The notes below the pieces were generated by a model that was given only the letters and a program-made list of their open reading frames with translations, did not search any database and was not told the DNA's origin. Shown piece by piece: positions 55,216 through 63,927 of a stretch of 64,000 nucleotides of DNA; position 1 is the stretch's first letter, and every line of letters begins with the position of its first letter. Source of the DNA: Pseudarthrobacter sp. AL07 (GTDB taxonomy: Bacteria; Actinomycetota; Actinomycetes; Actinomycetales; Micrococcaceae); the NCBI RefSeq assembly GCF_029960665.1, contig NZ_JASBRB010000001.1:248001-312000 (forward strand), in the 5' to 3' direction. A program made the translations under genes and the position numbers.

Positions 55216-55250
55216 AGCATGGCCCGGTGCTCTGCATCCCGGGCCATGCT
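55216..55250. terminator. Hairpin between the helicase and pncA
   Basis: Perfect 12-base arms at 55216-55227 and 55239-55250 enclose an 11-base loop. A short TTGTTATT stretch follows on the plus strand, so it mainly serves the helicase transcript. Confidence 0.7.
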
Positions 55251-55287
55251 TGTTATTGGTCCTGGATCAGGCGGCTGGTGCCAGGCG

Positions 55288-55920
55288 TCAGGAGACTTCG
55301 ACGCCGCCGAGCTCCATCTCCGCGACGGCATCCTCCAGGTCCTCGGCGATGCCGGCGGTCAGTGAACGGATGACCGTGACGGAGTAGCCGGCCTGGACCG
55401 CATCCAGCGAGGTCGCCATCACGCAGTAGTCGGTGGCAATCCCCACGACGACAACGTCCTCCACATCGTGGCTTTGCAGCCAGTCGTCCAGCCCGATGGC
55501 GTTCTCCGGCGGCGCGTAGGCAGCTGCGTCAGCGGGCATGGCACCAGGCTGGCGTTCCCCGGTGGGGACGGCGTCCTCAGGGGCCAGCAGGCCCTCAAAG
55601 CCGGAATACGCCGCGGTGAACTGGCCCTTCTGGAAGTAGGCCTGAATGTATTCGGTGTCCAGGTCCGGATGGAGTTCGGCTCCGCGCGTGCCGGCCACAC
55701 AGTGCCGGGGCCAGCTGTCCTTGAGGTCGGGCGTGTCGGAAAAATGAGCCCCGGGATCGATGTGCCAGTCCTGGGTGGCAATAATGTGGTCGAACTCGTT
55801 GTGGTGGGCGTCCACGTACTCGCTGATGGCCCCGGCAGTATCGGCACCCCCGGCCACGGCCAGGGAGCCGCCCTCGCAGAAGTCGTTCTGCACGTCAACG
55901 ATGATCAGGGCGCGGGACAT
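55288..55920 (-). CDS. pncA: Nicotinamidase (isochorismatase-like family)
   Basis: The 210-residue enzyme hydrolyses nicotinamide to nicotinic acid in NAD salvage. The catalytic Asp is in LIIVDVQNDFCEGG, the metal-binding residues in TQDWHIDPGAHF and the nucleophile Cys in GIATDYCVMATSLDA. The ATG at 55920 shares one base with the stop of pncB, so pncA is the second gene of a pncB-pncA operon that runs nicotinamide to nicotinic acid to its mononucleotide. Confidence 0.94.
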   Translation of the reverse strand: MSRALIIVDVQNDFCEGGSLAVAGGADTAGAISEYVDAHHNEFDHIIATQDWHIDPGAHFSDTPDLKDSWPRHCVAGTRGAELHPDLDTEYIQAYFQKGQFTAAYSGFEGLLAPEDAVPTGERQPGAMPADAAAYAPPENAIGLDDWLQSHDVEDVVVVGIATDYCVMATSLDAVQAGYSVTVIRSLTAGIAEDLEDAVAEMELGGVEVS

Positions 55921-57248
55921 CAGTTCTCCTCGTAGATGGTGGGGATGGCAGGCTCGCCGCGCTGCAGGCGGTTGACGACGCCGGGCAGTTCGGCCATGGT
56001 GTCCGCGTGCCGCTGGCGGGCGCGGACCACACCCTCGTGTCCGGTCCAGCCCGGCAGCAGTTCGCCGTTCTTCATAAACTGCTGAAGCAGTGGACGGTCG
56101 TTGCCGTCGTCTTCGGGACGGTGGCCGATGCCCACAATTTCCTGGGTAGCAACCCCCCGCTCGTTGAGCTTGCGCAGTGCGTACTTCCGTCCGCCCTTGC
56201 TGGTTTTGTTCTTGGCCGCCTTCGCCACGGAGACGAAGTTGCCCGCGTCGTCGGTCCGGCTGACGAGCTTGTAGACCATGCTCGCTGTGGGTGCCCCCGA
56301 GCCGGTAACCAGGGATGTGCCCACCCCGTACGAATCCACCGGCGCCGACTGCAGAGCGGCGATGGCGAACTCGTCCAGGTCCGAGGTAACCACAATCTTG
56401 GTGTTCACATTGCCGAGCTCGTCCAACAGCTGCCGGACCCACTGGGCCTGGGCCACGAGGTCCCCGGAGTCCAGCCGGACGCCGCCCAGTTTGGGCCCCG
56501 CCAACTCGACGGCGGCACGCACCGCCGCTTCGACGTCGTACGTGTCCACGAGCAGCGAGGTGCCGGGACCGAGGGCAGCGATCTGCGCCTCAAAGGCGTC
56601 CCGCTCGGTGTCATGCAGGAGTGTGAAGGAGTGCGCGGCGGTGCCCACCGTTTTGATGCCGTAGCGGATGCCGGCCTCAAGGTTGGAAGTGCTGTCGAAA
56701 CCGGCGATGACGGCGGCGCGGGCGGCCCCGGCTGCGGATTCCTCGTGCGTGCGGCGGGACCCCATCTCGATGCAGGGCCGGTTGCCGGCCGCGGTGATCA
56801 TGCGGGATGCGGCGGATGCGATGGCACTGTCATGGTTCAGGACCGAGAGCAGGTAGGTCTCCAGCATGCAGGCTTCGGCAAACGTTGATTCGACAATCAG
56901 GATGGGGGAGTTGGGGAAGTACGCCTCGCCCTCCGGGTAGCCCCAGATGTCACCGGAAAACCGGTAGGTCGCCAGGTAGTCCAGGGTGTCCTGGTTGACT
57001 ACGCCGGTCCGGGCCAGGAACTCCAGTTCCGCTTCGCCGAACCGGAAGTCGGCGATGCCTTCCAGCAGCCGGCCAGTTCCCGCCACAATCCCGTACCGCC
57101 GGCCGTCGGGCAGGCGCCGGGCAAAGGCCTCGAAGACGGACCGGCGGTGCGCGGCGCCCGAATGCAGCGACGCCTGCAGCATGGTCAGTTCGTAGTGGTC
57201 TGTGTAAAAGGACGTGCGGGGATGGTCCCAGCCGGCGGAGGTACTCAC
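55920..57248 (-). CDS. pncB: Nicotinate phosphoribosyltransferase
   Basis: The 442-residue enzyme makes nicotinate mononucleotide from nicotinate and PRPP. Visible family segments are FYTDHYELTMLQASL at the N terminus, the EMGSRRTHEESA motif, a GVRLDSGDL phosphate-binding segment and VGTSLVTGSG. I use the GTG at 57248 because TAGAGT lies seven bases upstream on the minus strand. A GTG three codons earlier is possible. The gene is divergent from clpS. Confidence 0.94.
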   Translation of the reverse strand: MSTSAGWDHPRTSFYTDHYELTMLQASLHSGAAHRRSVFEAFARRLPDGRRYGIVAGTGRLLEGIADFRFGEAELEFLARTGVVNQDTLDYLATYRFSGDIWGYPEGEAYFPNSPILIVESTFAEACMLETYLLSVLNHDSAIASAASRMITAAGNRPCIEMGSRRTHEESAAGAARAAVIAGFDSTSNLEAGIRYGIKTVGTAAHSFTLLHDTERDAFEAQIAALGPGTSLLVDTYDVEAAVRAAVELAGPKLGGVRLDSGDLVAQAQWVRQLLDELGNVNTKIVVTSDLDEFAIAALQSAPVDSYGVGTSLVTGSGAPTASMVYKLVSRTDDAGNFVSVAKAAKNKTSKGGRKYALRKLNERGVATQEIVGIGHRPEDDGNDRPLLQQFMKNGELLPGWTGHEGVVRARQRHADTMAELPGVVNRLQRGEPAIPTIYEEN

Positions 57249-57255
57249 GAAATTC

Positions 57256-57261
57256 ACTCTA
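57256..57261 (-). promoter_or_regulatory. Candidate leaderless -10 box (TAGAGT) for pncB
   Basis: On the minus strand TAGAGT ends seven bases before the GTG at 57248, so the pncB-pncA transcript may start at the start codon. Confidence 0.45.
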
Positions 57262-57332
57262 GTCCCCACCGGCTCCCCCGTCTCGCTTCGCTTCGCCGCG
57301 GGGCCCTCGCCGGCGTGGGCCCATACTCGCCA

Positions 57333-57338
57333 TAGAAT
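57333..57338 (+). promoter_or_regulatory. Candidate leaderless -10 box (TAGAAT) for clpS
   Basis: TAGAAT, five of six consensus bases, ends six bases before the ATG at 57345. Confidence 0.5.
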
Positions 57339-57344
57339 GGACAG

Positions 57345-57737
57345 ATGACCTTAAGTGTTGCGCTCGGCCCTGATACACAGGAGGGCACCCGGACCGGGAC
57401 AGAGGCGTCCACCGACTCCCTGACTGCCCCGGACATCCCGTGGAACCTGGTGATCTGGAACGATCCCGTCAACCTGATGAGCTATGTCAGCTATGTTTTC
57501 CAAAGCTATTTCGGCTACTCCGAGTCCAAAGCCAACAAGCTAATGATGGAAGTCCATAAAAAGGGCCGATCCATTGTTGCCCACGGCAGCAAGGAACAGG
57601 TGGAGCGGCATGCCGTGGCCATGCACGGTTTCGGCCTCTGGGCCACCGTGGAGAAGGCCGCCGGCGGGAATGGTGGAAACTCCAGAAACACAGGAAAGTC
57701 CGGCGGGTCCGGGCAGGGCAAGGGGAAACGTGGCTAA
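57345..57737 (+). CDS. clpS: ATP-dependent Clp protease adaptor ClpS
   Basis: The 130-residue adaptor delivers N-degron substrates to the ClpC/ClpA unfoldase. The core WNLVIWNDPVNLMSYV holds the substrate pocket, and SKANKLMMEVHKKGRSIV the recognition helix. Both ends are disordered and longer than in E. coli ClpS: about 30 residues at the N terminus and 25 Gly/Ser/Lys-rich residues at the C terminus. The stop overlaps the DUF2017 start by eight bases. Confidence 0.94.
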   Translation: MTLSVALGPDTQEGTRTGTEASTDSLTAPDIPWNLVIWNDPVNLMSYVSYVFQSYFGYSESKANKLMMEVHKKGRSIVAHGSKEQVERHAVAMHGFGLWATVEKAAGGNGGNSRNTGKSGGSGQGKGKRG

Positions 57738-58296
57738 GGCATTCAAGTACGGGCTCAAGGGCATCACCGGGTTCCTGGAGCCAGCCGAACGGGAACTGCT
57801 CCGCAGCCTGATGGATGATGTCATCTCCATGCTCCAGCCGGCCGAGCACGCCAGCCAGGATCCGCTGGCCGCCCTGATCGGACTGGACATGGATGTCCAG
57901 GAACCGACGGACCGTGCGGTTAAGCGGTTGCTGCCCAACGTGATGAACAACGACGACGGTGCGTCCCTGGAGTTCCGCCAGCTCACCGAGCGCTCCTTGC
58001 GGGAAACCAAGATCGGCGCGCTGCGCGCCGCCGCGCTGGACCTGGACAAAGACGAGGTGGTCCTCACCGCAGAAGGAGCCAGGCTCTGGTCCATGGCATT
58101 GAATGACGTGCGCCTGGTGCTGGCGGAGCGCCTGGACATCCGGGATGAAGAGGACGCCCAACACGTGCATTTGATGCAGGACTGGTCCCAGGCCGAGGAC
58201 GTGGAAAGCTACCTCGCCCTGGTGTACAACTTCACCACGTGGCTGCAGGAATCCCTGGTCCAGGCCATGCTCCAGTCCCTGGGTTCCCGGGCCTGA
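57730..58296 (+). CDS. DUF2017 family protein
   Basis: The 188-residue helical protein has segments GFLEPAERELLRSLMDDVISML, PNVMNNDDGASLEFRQLTE and ARLWSMALNDVRLVLAERL. It is conserved next to clpS in actinobacteria (Rv1332 in M. tuberculosis) and its function is unknown. The GTG at 57730 overlaps the clpS stop. A role with ClpS or the Clp protease is suggested only by this constant pairing. Confidence 0.85.
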   Translation: MAKAFKYGLKGITGFLEPAERELLRSLMDDVISMLQPAEHASQDPLAALIGLDMDVQEPTDRAVKRLLPNVMNNDDGASLEFRQLTERSLRETKIGALRAAALDLDKDEVVLTAEGARLWSMALNDVRLVLAERLDIRDEEDAQHVHLMQDWSQAEDVESYLALVYNFTTWLQESLVQAMLQSLGSRA

Positions 58297-58338
58297 CCTG
58301 CTGTCCAGTTCCGGAATATTACCCCCAATGTGACAAAT

Positions 58339-58367
58339 TTGACATGAGTCGGGCGCCACAATGTGAT
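58339..58367 (+). promoter_or_regulatory. Candidate promoter for murI
   Basis: A perfect TTGACA at 58339-58344 is followed 17 bases later by TGTGAT at 58362-58367 (four of six). This places transcription after the ATG at 58363, favouring the murI start at 58405. Confidence 0.55.
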
Positions 58368-58404
58368 GAATGCGGCCCCGGGGAAGACCTATCCTCGAAT
58401 AATC

Positions 58405-59433
58405 ATGACTACAGCCTCGAGCATGGATCCGTCAGTCGCAGTCGCATCGGACTCCCCAGCCAGCAGCACCACCGGCCAGGTGGGGTCCCGCCCCATCGGC
58501 GTCTTTGATTCCGGTGTCGGCGGACTGACAGTGGCCCGTTCCATCATCGACCAGCTCCCCAACGAGTCCATCCTCTATGTGGGGGATACCGCCAACGGGC
58601 CCTACGGGCCGTTGCCCATCGCTGAAGTCCGCGCGAACGCACTCGGCGTGATGGACGAACTGGTGGACTCCGGCGTCAAGCTGCTGACCATTGCCTGCAA
58701 CTCGGCGTCGGCCGCAGTCCTGCGGGACGCCCGGGAGCGGTACACCGCGAAGTATGGCATTCCCGTCATCGAGGTGATCCAGCCGGCCGTCCGGCGGGCT
58801 GTCGCCGCTACCAGGAGCGGGCGTGTCGGCGTCATCGGTACTTCTGCCACCGTTGGTTCACGGGCTTATGAAGACACGTTTGCCGCCGCGCCGGATCTGG
58901 CGATCACATCCGTGGCCTGCCCGGAGTTCGTGAGCTACGTGGAGGCCGGGATCACCACCGGACCCGCCCTGCTGGCCATCGCCGAAGAATACCTGGCTCC
59001 GCTGAAAGCAGCCGGCGTGGACACGGTGGTCCTGGGCTGCACGCACTATCCACTGCTGACCGGCGTCATTTCCTTCGTGATGGGCGACGCCGTCACGCTG
59101 GTGTCCAGCGCCGAGGAAACGGCCAAGGACGTGTATCGGGCCCTTGTCACGCACGACCTGCAGCGCACCGCCGTGTCACCCCCGGAACACCACTTCATCG
59201 CCACCGGTGACGCTGGCCAGTTCGAAACGCTGGCCCGCCGGTTCCTGGGTCCGGAGGTCCTGTCCGTCCGGCACGTGGACCACGTGGCGGCCCAGTACCC
59301 CACCGGCAGCCTGGCGAGGATCACCCCCGAGATGATCGCTGCCGCGCAGGCCGCCAGCGCCCGGCAGCCGTCGTCGGGACCCAGGATTTCGAACTTTGTA
59401 GGCGCCCACCGGACCGGAGGTCCTGTCCTGTGA
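58405..59433 (+). CDS. murI: Glutamate racemase
   Basis: The 342-residue enzyme makes D-glutamate for peptidoglycan. The two catalytic cysteines lie in the [12 protein letters not shown] and [10 protein letters not shown] motifs, and [12 protein letters not shown] and [11 protein letters not shown] are typical of the family. The first 30 residues are Ser/Ala/Thr-rich and precede the domain. The ATG at 58405 is chosen from the promoter position; ATG at 58423 is possible. The stop overlaps the next gene by four bases (GTGA). Confidence 0.94.
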   Translation: MTTASSMDPSVAVASDSPASSTTGQVGSRPIGVFDSGVGGLTVARSIIDQLPNESILYVGDTANGPYGPLPIAEVRANALGVMDELVDSGVKLLTIACNSASAAVLRDARERYTAKYGIPVIEVIQPAVRRAVAATRSGRVGVIGTSATVGSRAYEDTFAAAPDLAITSVACPEFVSYVEAGITTGPALLAIAEEYLAPLKAAGVDTVVLGCTHYPLLTGVISFVMGDAVTLVSSAEETAKDVYRALVTHDLQRTAVSPPEHHFIATGDAGQFETLARRFLGPEVLSVRHVDHVAAQYPTGSLARITPEMIAAAQAASARQPSSGPRISNFVGAHRTGGPVL

Positions 59434-60227
59434 AGCTCACCATCGTCGGCTGCACCGGCTCCTTTCCCGGCCCCGGCTCGCCGGCGTCCTGTTACCTCCT
59501 GACCGCCAACGACGGCGAGCGGACCTGGAAGATCGTGATGGATCTGGGCAGCGGAGCGCTGGGCGCCATCCAGCGCTACACAGACCTTGAAGACATCGAC
59601 GCGATCTTCCTCACCCACCTGCACCCGGACCACTGCATGGACCTGTGCGGGCTGCACGTGGCGGTCCGCTGGAAGCCCGGCGGCTGGGGACGCGGCAGGA
59701 TTCCGGTCTGGGGGCCGGCCGCGACGGCTGACCGGATGGCCACCGCCTACGGCCTGGAGCTGGATCCGGGGATGCACGAGGAATTCGACTTTACGAACTG
59801 GACCGAACGGGAGTCCGTCACTGTGGGGCCGTTCACGGTGACGCCCTTTGCGGTGAACCACCCCGTGGAGGAGGCCTACGCCCTGCGGGTGGAAGTGACC
59901 GAACCGGACAAGCAGGGCAACCTGGTCAGCCGGGTCCTGACATATTCCGGGGACACCGATTCCTGTGCCGGGCTGGAGGAAGCGGCAAAGGACGCTGACC
60001 TGTTCCTGTGCGAGGCCGCGTTTGAAGAAGGCCGCGACGATGACATCAAGGATGTCCACCTGACCGGAAAGCGCGCCGGTCAGGCGGCTGAGAGCGCAGG
60101 CGCACGCCGGCTGCTGCTCACGCACATCCCCGTCTGGACGTCGCCCACCACTGTTATGGCCGAAGCGCGCCCCGTATTCGGCGGCGATGTCGCCGTAGCC
60201 GTGGCCGGTGTGCACTACACCGTCTGA
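59430..60227 (+). CDS. Metallo-beta-lactamase fold hydrolase, likely Rv1339-type cyclic nucleotide phosphodiesterase
   Basis: The 265-residue protein has the metal-binding motif [13 protein letters not shown], an Asp in TYSGDTDSC and a histidine in LLTHIPVW. The fold is that of RNase Z-like hydrolases. In M. tuberculosis the gene between murI and rphA, Rv1339, has been described as an atypical cAMP phosphodiesterase, and the order murI-MBL-rph-rdgB is the same here. Function is therefore assigned by gene order and fold, not by substrate-specific residues. GTG start overlaps the murI stop. Confidence 0.82.
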   Translation: MKLTIVGCTGSFPGPGSPASCYLLTANDGERTWKIVMDLGSGALGAIQRYTDLEDIDAIFLTHLHPDHCMDLCGLHVAVRWKPGGWGRGRIPVWGPAATADRMATAYGLELDPGMHEEFDFTNWTERESVTVGPFTVTPFAVNHPVEEAYALRVEVTEPDKQGNLVSRVLTYSGDTDSCAGLEEAAKDADLFLCEAAFEEGRDDDIKDVHLTGKRAGQAAESAGARRLLLTHIPVWTSPTTVMAEARPVFGGDVAVAVAGVHYTV

Positions 60228-60302
60228 TCCAATGCTTCCCGGGTCCGCCGCCCTGCGTGGTTGGCTGCCCCGGCTGCGGCGGGACTGCTCGCCGCGAGTC
60301 GA

Positions 60303-60308
60303 TAAGCT
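60303..60308 (+). promoter_or_regulatory. Candidate leaderless -10 box (TAAGCT) for rph
   Basis: TAAGCT ends six bases before the ATG at 60315, with AAAGGC between. Confidence 0.45.
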
Positions 60309-60314
60309 AAAGGC

Positions 60315-61073
60315 ATGACTTCTGAAGCAACCGCAGTGCCCGTAGTGCGTGCCGATGGCCGCGCCCCCGACCAGCTCCGCCCCATCAGCATCACCCGCGG
60401 ATGGTCCAAGCAGGCCGAGGGATCTGCCCTCATCGAGTTCGGCAACACCAGGGTCCTGTGCACGGCTTCCCTGACGGCGGGAGTGCCGCGCTGGCTCAAG
60501 GGTGAAGGCCGCGGCTGGGTCACCGCCGAGTACGCCATGCTTCCCCGGGCCACCAACACCCGTTCCGACCGCGAATCGGTCAGGGGGAAAATCGGTGGGC
60601 GGACTCACGAGATTTCCCGGCTGATCGGACGCTCGCTGCGTTCCATCATTGACACCAAGGCCCTGGGAGAAAACACGATTGTCCTGGACTGCGACGTCCT
60701 CCAGGCCGACGGCGGAACCCGCACCGCGGCCATTACCGGCGCCTACGTGGCACTGGCTGACGCCATCCGGTTCGCCCGCGACAACAAACTGATCGCCCGG
60801 AACGCCCAGCCTCTGATCGACACGATCGCAGCCGTTTCGGTGGGGATCATCGACGGCGTGCCTATGCTGGACCTGCCCTACGTTGAGGACGTCCGCGCCG
60901 AAACCGACATGAACGTGGTGGTCACCGGCTCCGGGAAGTTCGTGGAAGTCCAGGGCACCGCTGAGGGCGCACCCTTCGACCGCGCCGAGCTGGACCAGCT
61001 GCTGGACCTTGCCCTCCTGGGCACCACGGCGCTGGCGGCGATCCAGCGCGAAACTCTGGCAGACGCACTGTGA
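60315..61073 (+). CDS. rph: Ribonuclease PH
   Basis: The 252-residue phosphorolytic exonuclease trims the 3' ends of tRNA precursors. The conserved core includes [30 protein letters not shown] and [16 protein letters not shown], the last with the phosphate-binding residues. [23 protein letters not shown] is the family signature. It overlaps rdgB by four bases. Confidence 0.96.
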   Translation: MTSEATAVPVVRADGRAPDQLRPISITRGWSKQAEGSALIEFGNTRVLCTASLTAGVPRWLKGEGRGWVTAEYAMLPRATNTRSDRESVRGKIGGRTHEISRLIGRSLRSIIDTKALGENTIVLDCDVLQADGGTRTAAITGAYVALADAIRFARDNKLIARNAQPLIDTIAAVSVGIIDGVPMLDLPYVEDVRAETDMNVVVTGSGKFVEVQGTAEGAPFDRAELDQLLDLALLGTTALAAIQRETLADAL

Positions 61074-61756
61074 ACCCGAACACCGTGAACAGCAACGCCA
61101 TGAACGCTGAATCCGCTAGCGCGCCCGTGCTTCGCCTCGTCCTGGCCACGCACAACAAGGGCAAGCTCAAGGAGCTCCGCGAGTTGCTGCGCGGACAGGT
61201 CCCCGGGCTCGACGTCGACACCCAGGTAGTGGACGCCGCGGCGGCAGGTGCGCCTGACGTCGTCGAAACCGGTGTCACGTTCGCCGAGAATTCACTGTTG
61301 AAGGCGCGGGCCGTGGCCGAAGCCACGGGCCTGGTGGCCATTGCCGATGATTCGGGGCTGGCTGTGGACGTGCTGGGCGGGGCACCGGGAATCTTTTCCG
61401 CCCGCTGGTCTGGCCGGCACGGCGATGACGCCGCCAACCTGAGGCTCCTGCTGGACCAGCTCGCGGATGTCCCGGACGGGCACCGGGGGGCCGCGTTTGT
61501 CTGCGCAGCGGCCCTGGCGGTTCCGGGACCCGGTGCCGGGAGCAGCGAAGTGGTGGAGTACGGCCAGCTTGAGGGGACCCTGCTGCGCGAACCTCGTGGT
61601 GAGGGCGGCTTTGGTTACGACCCCGTGCTGCAGCCGGCCGGCGAGGACCGCAGCTGCGCTGAATTGTCGGCGGCTGAAAAGAACGCGATCAGCCACCGAG
61701 GGCAGGCCTTCCGGGCCCTCCTGCCGGCCATTGTCGACGCGCTGGCGCGGCGGTAA
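61070..61756 (+). CDS. rdgB: XTP/dITP diphosphatase (RdgB/HAM1)
   Basis: The 228-residue enzyme removes deaminated purine nucleotides. The motif [16 protein letters not shown] and the segments [38 protein letters not shown] and [10 protein letters not shown] are typical. The GTG at 61070 overlaps rph by four bases; an ATG at 61100 is an alternative start closer to the conserved domain. The order rph-rdgB is common. Confidence 0.94.
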   Translation: MNPNTVNSNAMNAESASAPVLRLVLATHNKGKLKELRELLRGQVPGLDVDTQVVDAAAAGAPDVVETGVTFAENSLLKARAVAEATGLVAIADDSGLAVDVLGGAPGIFSARWSGRHGDDAANLRLLLDQLADVPDGHRGAAFVCAAALAVPGPGAGSSEVVEYGQLEGTLLREPRGEGGFGYDPVLQPAGEDRSCAELSAAEKNAISHRGQAFRALLPAIVDALARR

Positions 61757-61779
61757 GGCCGTTCCGGAAACGCCTTAAC

Positions 61780-61817
61780 AGCGAAGGGAGCCCCACCATG
61801 GTGGGGCTCCCTTCGCT
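61780..61817. terminator. Long perfect palindromic terminator between rdgB and the DedA gene
   Basis: Two perfectly complementary 18-base arms (61780-61797 and 61800-61817) enclose an AT dinucleotide. It lies between convergent genes and would stop transcription from both sides. Confidence 0.85.
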
Positions 61818-61857
61818 TTGCCTTGGCTGCAGCGCCGCCCAGCAGCGCTGCAGGGAG

Positions 61858-62646
61858 TTAGTCCAGGTTCGTCTTGCGCTCTTCGTGGGGAGCGTGTTCT
61901 TCGATGAATTCGTCGACGGCATCGGTGCCGAATCTGGCGGCCTGGCGCTTGGCCGAGAGGCCGCGGAGTACTTCGATGCCGATCGGAATCACGGACACCA
62001 GCACAATGACGATAAAGATGATGTCCAGGTTCTCCCGGACCCACGGGACCCTGTCACCGAGCAGGTAGCCCAACAATGTGACGCCGCTGCCCCACAGGAC
62101 CGCGCCGATCACGTTGAACAGGAAGAACTTTTTCTTGTCCATCCGGGCCACGCCGACGATCACAGGCACGAAGGTCCTGATGATCGGCACGAAGCGGGCC
62201 AGGATCAGGGCCTTGCCGCCGTGCTTTTCGAAGAAAGCGTGGGCGTTCTCGACGTTTTCGCGCTTAAAGAGGCGGGAGTTCGGCTTGTTGAAGATGGCCG
62301 GGCCGGCCTTGGAGCCGATCAGGTAGCCGGTCTGGTTGCCGATGATGGCGGAAATAGTGATCAGGAGCGCCAGGAGCCAGACATTGAACTGGATGGTGTC
62401 CGTTGCCACCAGCAGCCCTGCCGTGAACAGCATCGAGTCCCCGGGAAGAAAGAATCCCACCAGCAGGCCCGTCTCCGCGAAGACAATTCCGCAGACCAGC
62501 AGCACCACCCAGGGCGCTAGTGCGGGATCGGCCAGGAAAATCTGGGGGTTCAGCCAGTCGGGCAGGAAGGAGGCCAGCTGCGGCTGGACCGGTCCTGCAC
62601 CACCCAGCATGGGCGCGGCAAGGTCGCTGATCGCAAGAAAGTTCAC
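61858..62646 (-). CDS. DedA family (VTT domain) membrane protein
   Basis: The 262-residue protein has five or six membrane segments and the family patterns FAETGLLVGFFLPGDSMLF, GNQTGYLIGSKAG, FFEKHGGKALILARFVPIIRTFVPVIVG and NVIGAVLWGSG. DedA proteins move undecaprenyl phosphate or phospholipids across the membrane and support envelope homeostasis. A charged cytoplasmic tail of some 35 residues follows the last helix. It is convergent with rdgB. Confidence 0.93.
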   Translation of the reverse strand: MNFLAISDLAAPMLGGAGPVQPQLASFLPDWLNPQIFLADPALAPWVVLLVCGIVFAETGLLVGFFLPGDSMLFTAGLLVATDTIQFNVWLLALLITISAIIGNQTGYLIGSKAGPAIFNKPNSRLFKRENVENAHAFFEKHGGKALILARFVPIIRTFVPVIVGVARMDKKKFFLFNVIGAVLWGSGVTLLGYLLGDRVPWVRENLDIIFIVIVLVSVIPIGIEVLRGLSAKRQAARFGTDAVDEFIEEHAPHEERKTNLD

Positions 62647-62796
62647 CTCCTCAGGGTACTTGACGCACCTGGGCGTCCCTGTTGCATCAGCACCTCACGC
62701 TGCGGCGGGCGGTTCCCCAACCCCGCCACCCGGCGTCGAGCGCGTGATCTGCGCGACAGGGCCGCCCCGGTGACACGGAGCGGCCATGTCCGGCGG

Positions 62797-62802
62797 TAAA
62801 GT
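62797..62802 (+). promoter_or_regulatory. Candidate leaderless -10 box (TAAAGT) for the exonuclease gene
   Basis: TAAAGT ends exactly seven bases before the GTG at 62810 and lies inside the frame that opens at the ATG at 62786. This favours the later start. Confidence 0.45.
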
Positions 62803-62809
62803 ATGGGCC

Positions 62810-63802
62810 GTGGGTTTGGACTTTACGGCGATCGACTTCGAGACGGCCAATGGCTTCCGGGGTTCACCGTGCGCTGTTGGCCTGACGAAAGTCCGGGGCG
62901 GGCGCGTGGTGGATGAGGCGTCGTGGCTGATGCGTCCGCCGGTCAACCACGACCACTTCGAGTACCACAACGTCAGGGTCCATGGCATCAAGGCTACGGA
63001 CGTGGCCGGCCGTCCCCGTTTCGGTGAGCTGTTCCCGGAGATTGGTGCCTTTATCGGCAGCGACATCCTGGCGGCGCATAACGCGGCCTTTGACCTGGGC
63101 GTGATCCGGTCCGGGCTTGAGGTCTCCGGCCTGCCCGGGCCTGCCTACGATTACGTCTGCACGGTGATGCTGGCCCGGCGCTGCTACTCCCTGGTCTCCA
63201 ATTCCTTGCCGTTCGCCGCGGAGGAAGCCGGCGTGCCGCTGGTCAACCATCACGACGCCGCAGAGGACGCCCGGGCCTGCGCCGGCATCCTGATCGATAT
63301 CGCTGCGCGGAACAATGCCAACAGCATTGCCGAGCTCTACCTGTCGCTGGGTCTGATCCTGCCGCATCAGGCGGCTTTTGACCCGGCGCACGATGTCCTG
63401 TCCAAAGCCAGCCTTACTGCACTTGCCGGCGCCGCTGGGGGAAACAGCGCAGCGCTGGTCCGCCCGCTCGTGTCCGGGTGGCCGGAGGAGGGCGAGAACC
63501 CAGTGCCCAATGCCGACGCCGAACCCTCCCACCCGCTGTATGGCCAGACCGTTGTCTTCACCGGCGAGCTCGCCATGGCCCGGCCGGAAGCGAAGGTGCG
63601 TTCGGCCGAGCTGGGTGCCCGGCCGGAAAGCCGGGTGACGGCCCGCACCACGGTGCTGGTGGTGGGTGACGGCTTTGTGGCCGCGGACCTGCGGTCCGGC
63701 AGGCTGACCGGCAAGGCCCGGCGTGTCCTGGAGCTCCACGATCGCGGCCAGCCCATTGAAGTGCTCTCCGAAGGCGAGTTCCTGCAGATGGTGGGCGGCT
63801 GA
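62810..63802 (+). CDS. DEDDh 3'-5' exonuclease with C-terminal BRCT domain
   Basis: The 330-residue protein has a DnaQ-like exonuclease domain with DFTAIDFETAN (Asp and Glu), HNAAFDLGVI (Asp) and a final NHHDAAEDARAC (His and Asp). A C-terminal BRCT-like domain starts at GQTVVFTGELAM. Such fusions occur in actinobacteria and are probably DNA repair proteins; they are not the main epsilon proofreading subunit. The start is GTG at 62810 from the TAAAGT box; an ATG at 62786 would add eight residues. Confidence 0.9.
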   Translation: MGLDFTAIDFETANGFRGSPCAVGLTKVRGGRVVDEASWLMRPPVNHDHFEYHNVRVHGIKATDVAGRPRFGELFPEIGAFIGSDILAAHNAAFDLGVIRSGLEVSGLPGPAYDYVCTVMLARRCYSLVSNSLPFAAEEAGVPLVNHHDAAEDARACAGILIDIAARNNANSIAELYLSLGLILPHQAAFDPAHDVLSKASLTALAGAAGGNSAALVRPLVSGWPEEGENPVPNADAEPSHPLYGQTVVFTGELAMARPEAKVRSAELGARPESRVTARTTVLVVGDGFVAADLRSGRLTGKARRVLELHDRGQPIEVLSEGEFLQMVGG

Positions 63803-63843
63803 GCAGCACGCTTTGTCCGCATGCGGTGATTCCGGCTGCACGG

Positions 63844-63885
63844 ATCCGGCCCTGCGTTTATCCGGCCCTGCGTTCATCCGGCGCA
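63844..63885 (+). repeat. Short tandem repeat of 16 bases, two and a half copies
   Basis: Units ATCCGGCCCTGCGTTT (63844-63859) and ATCCGGCCCTGCGTTC (63860-63875) differ by one base and are followed by a partial third copy. They lie in the gap before the last gene. Their role is unknown. Confidence 0.8.
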
Positions 63886-63927
63886 ACAAATCTTCCCTGC
63901 GGCGTGCCTGGCTCCTAGCCTTGCAGG

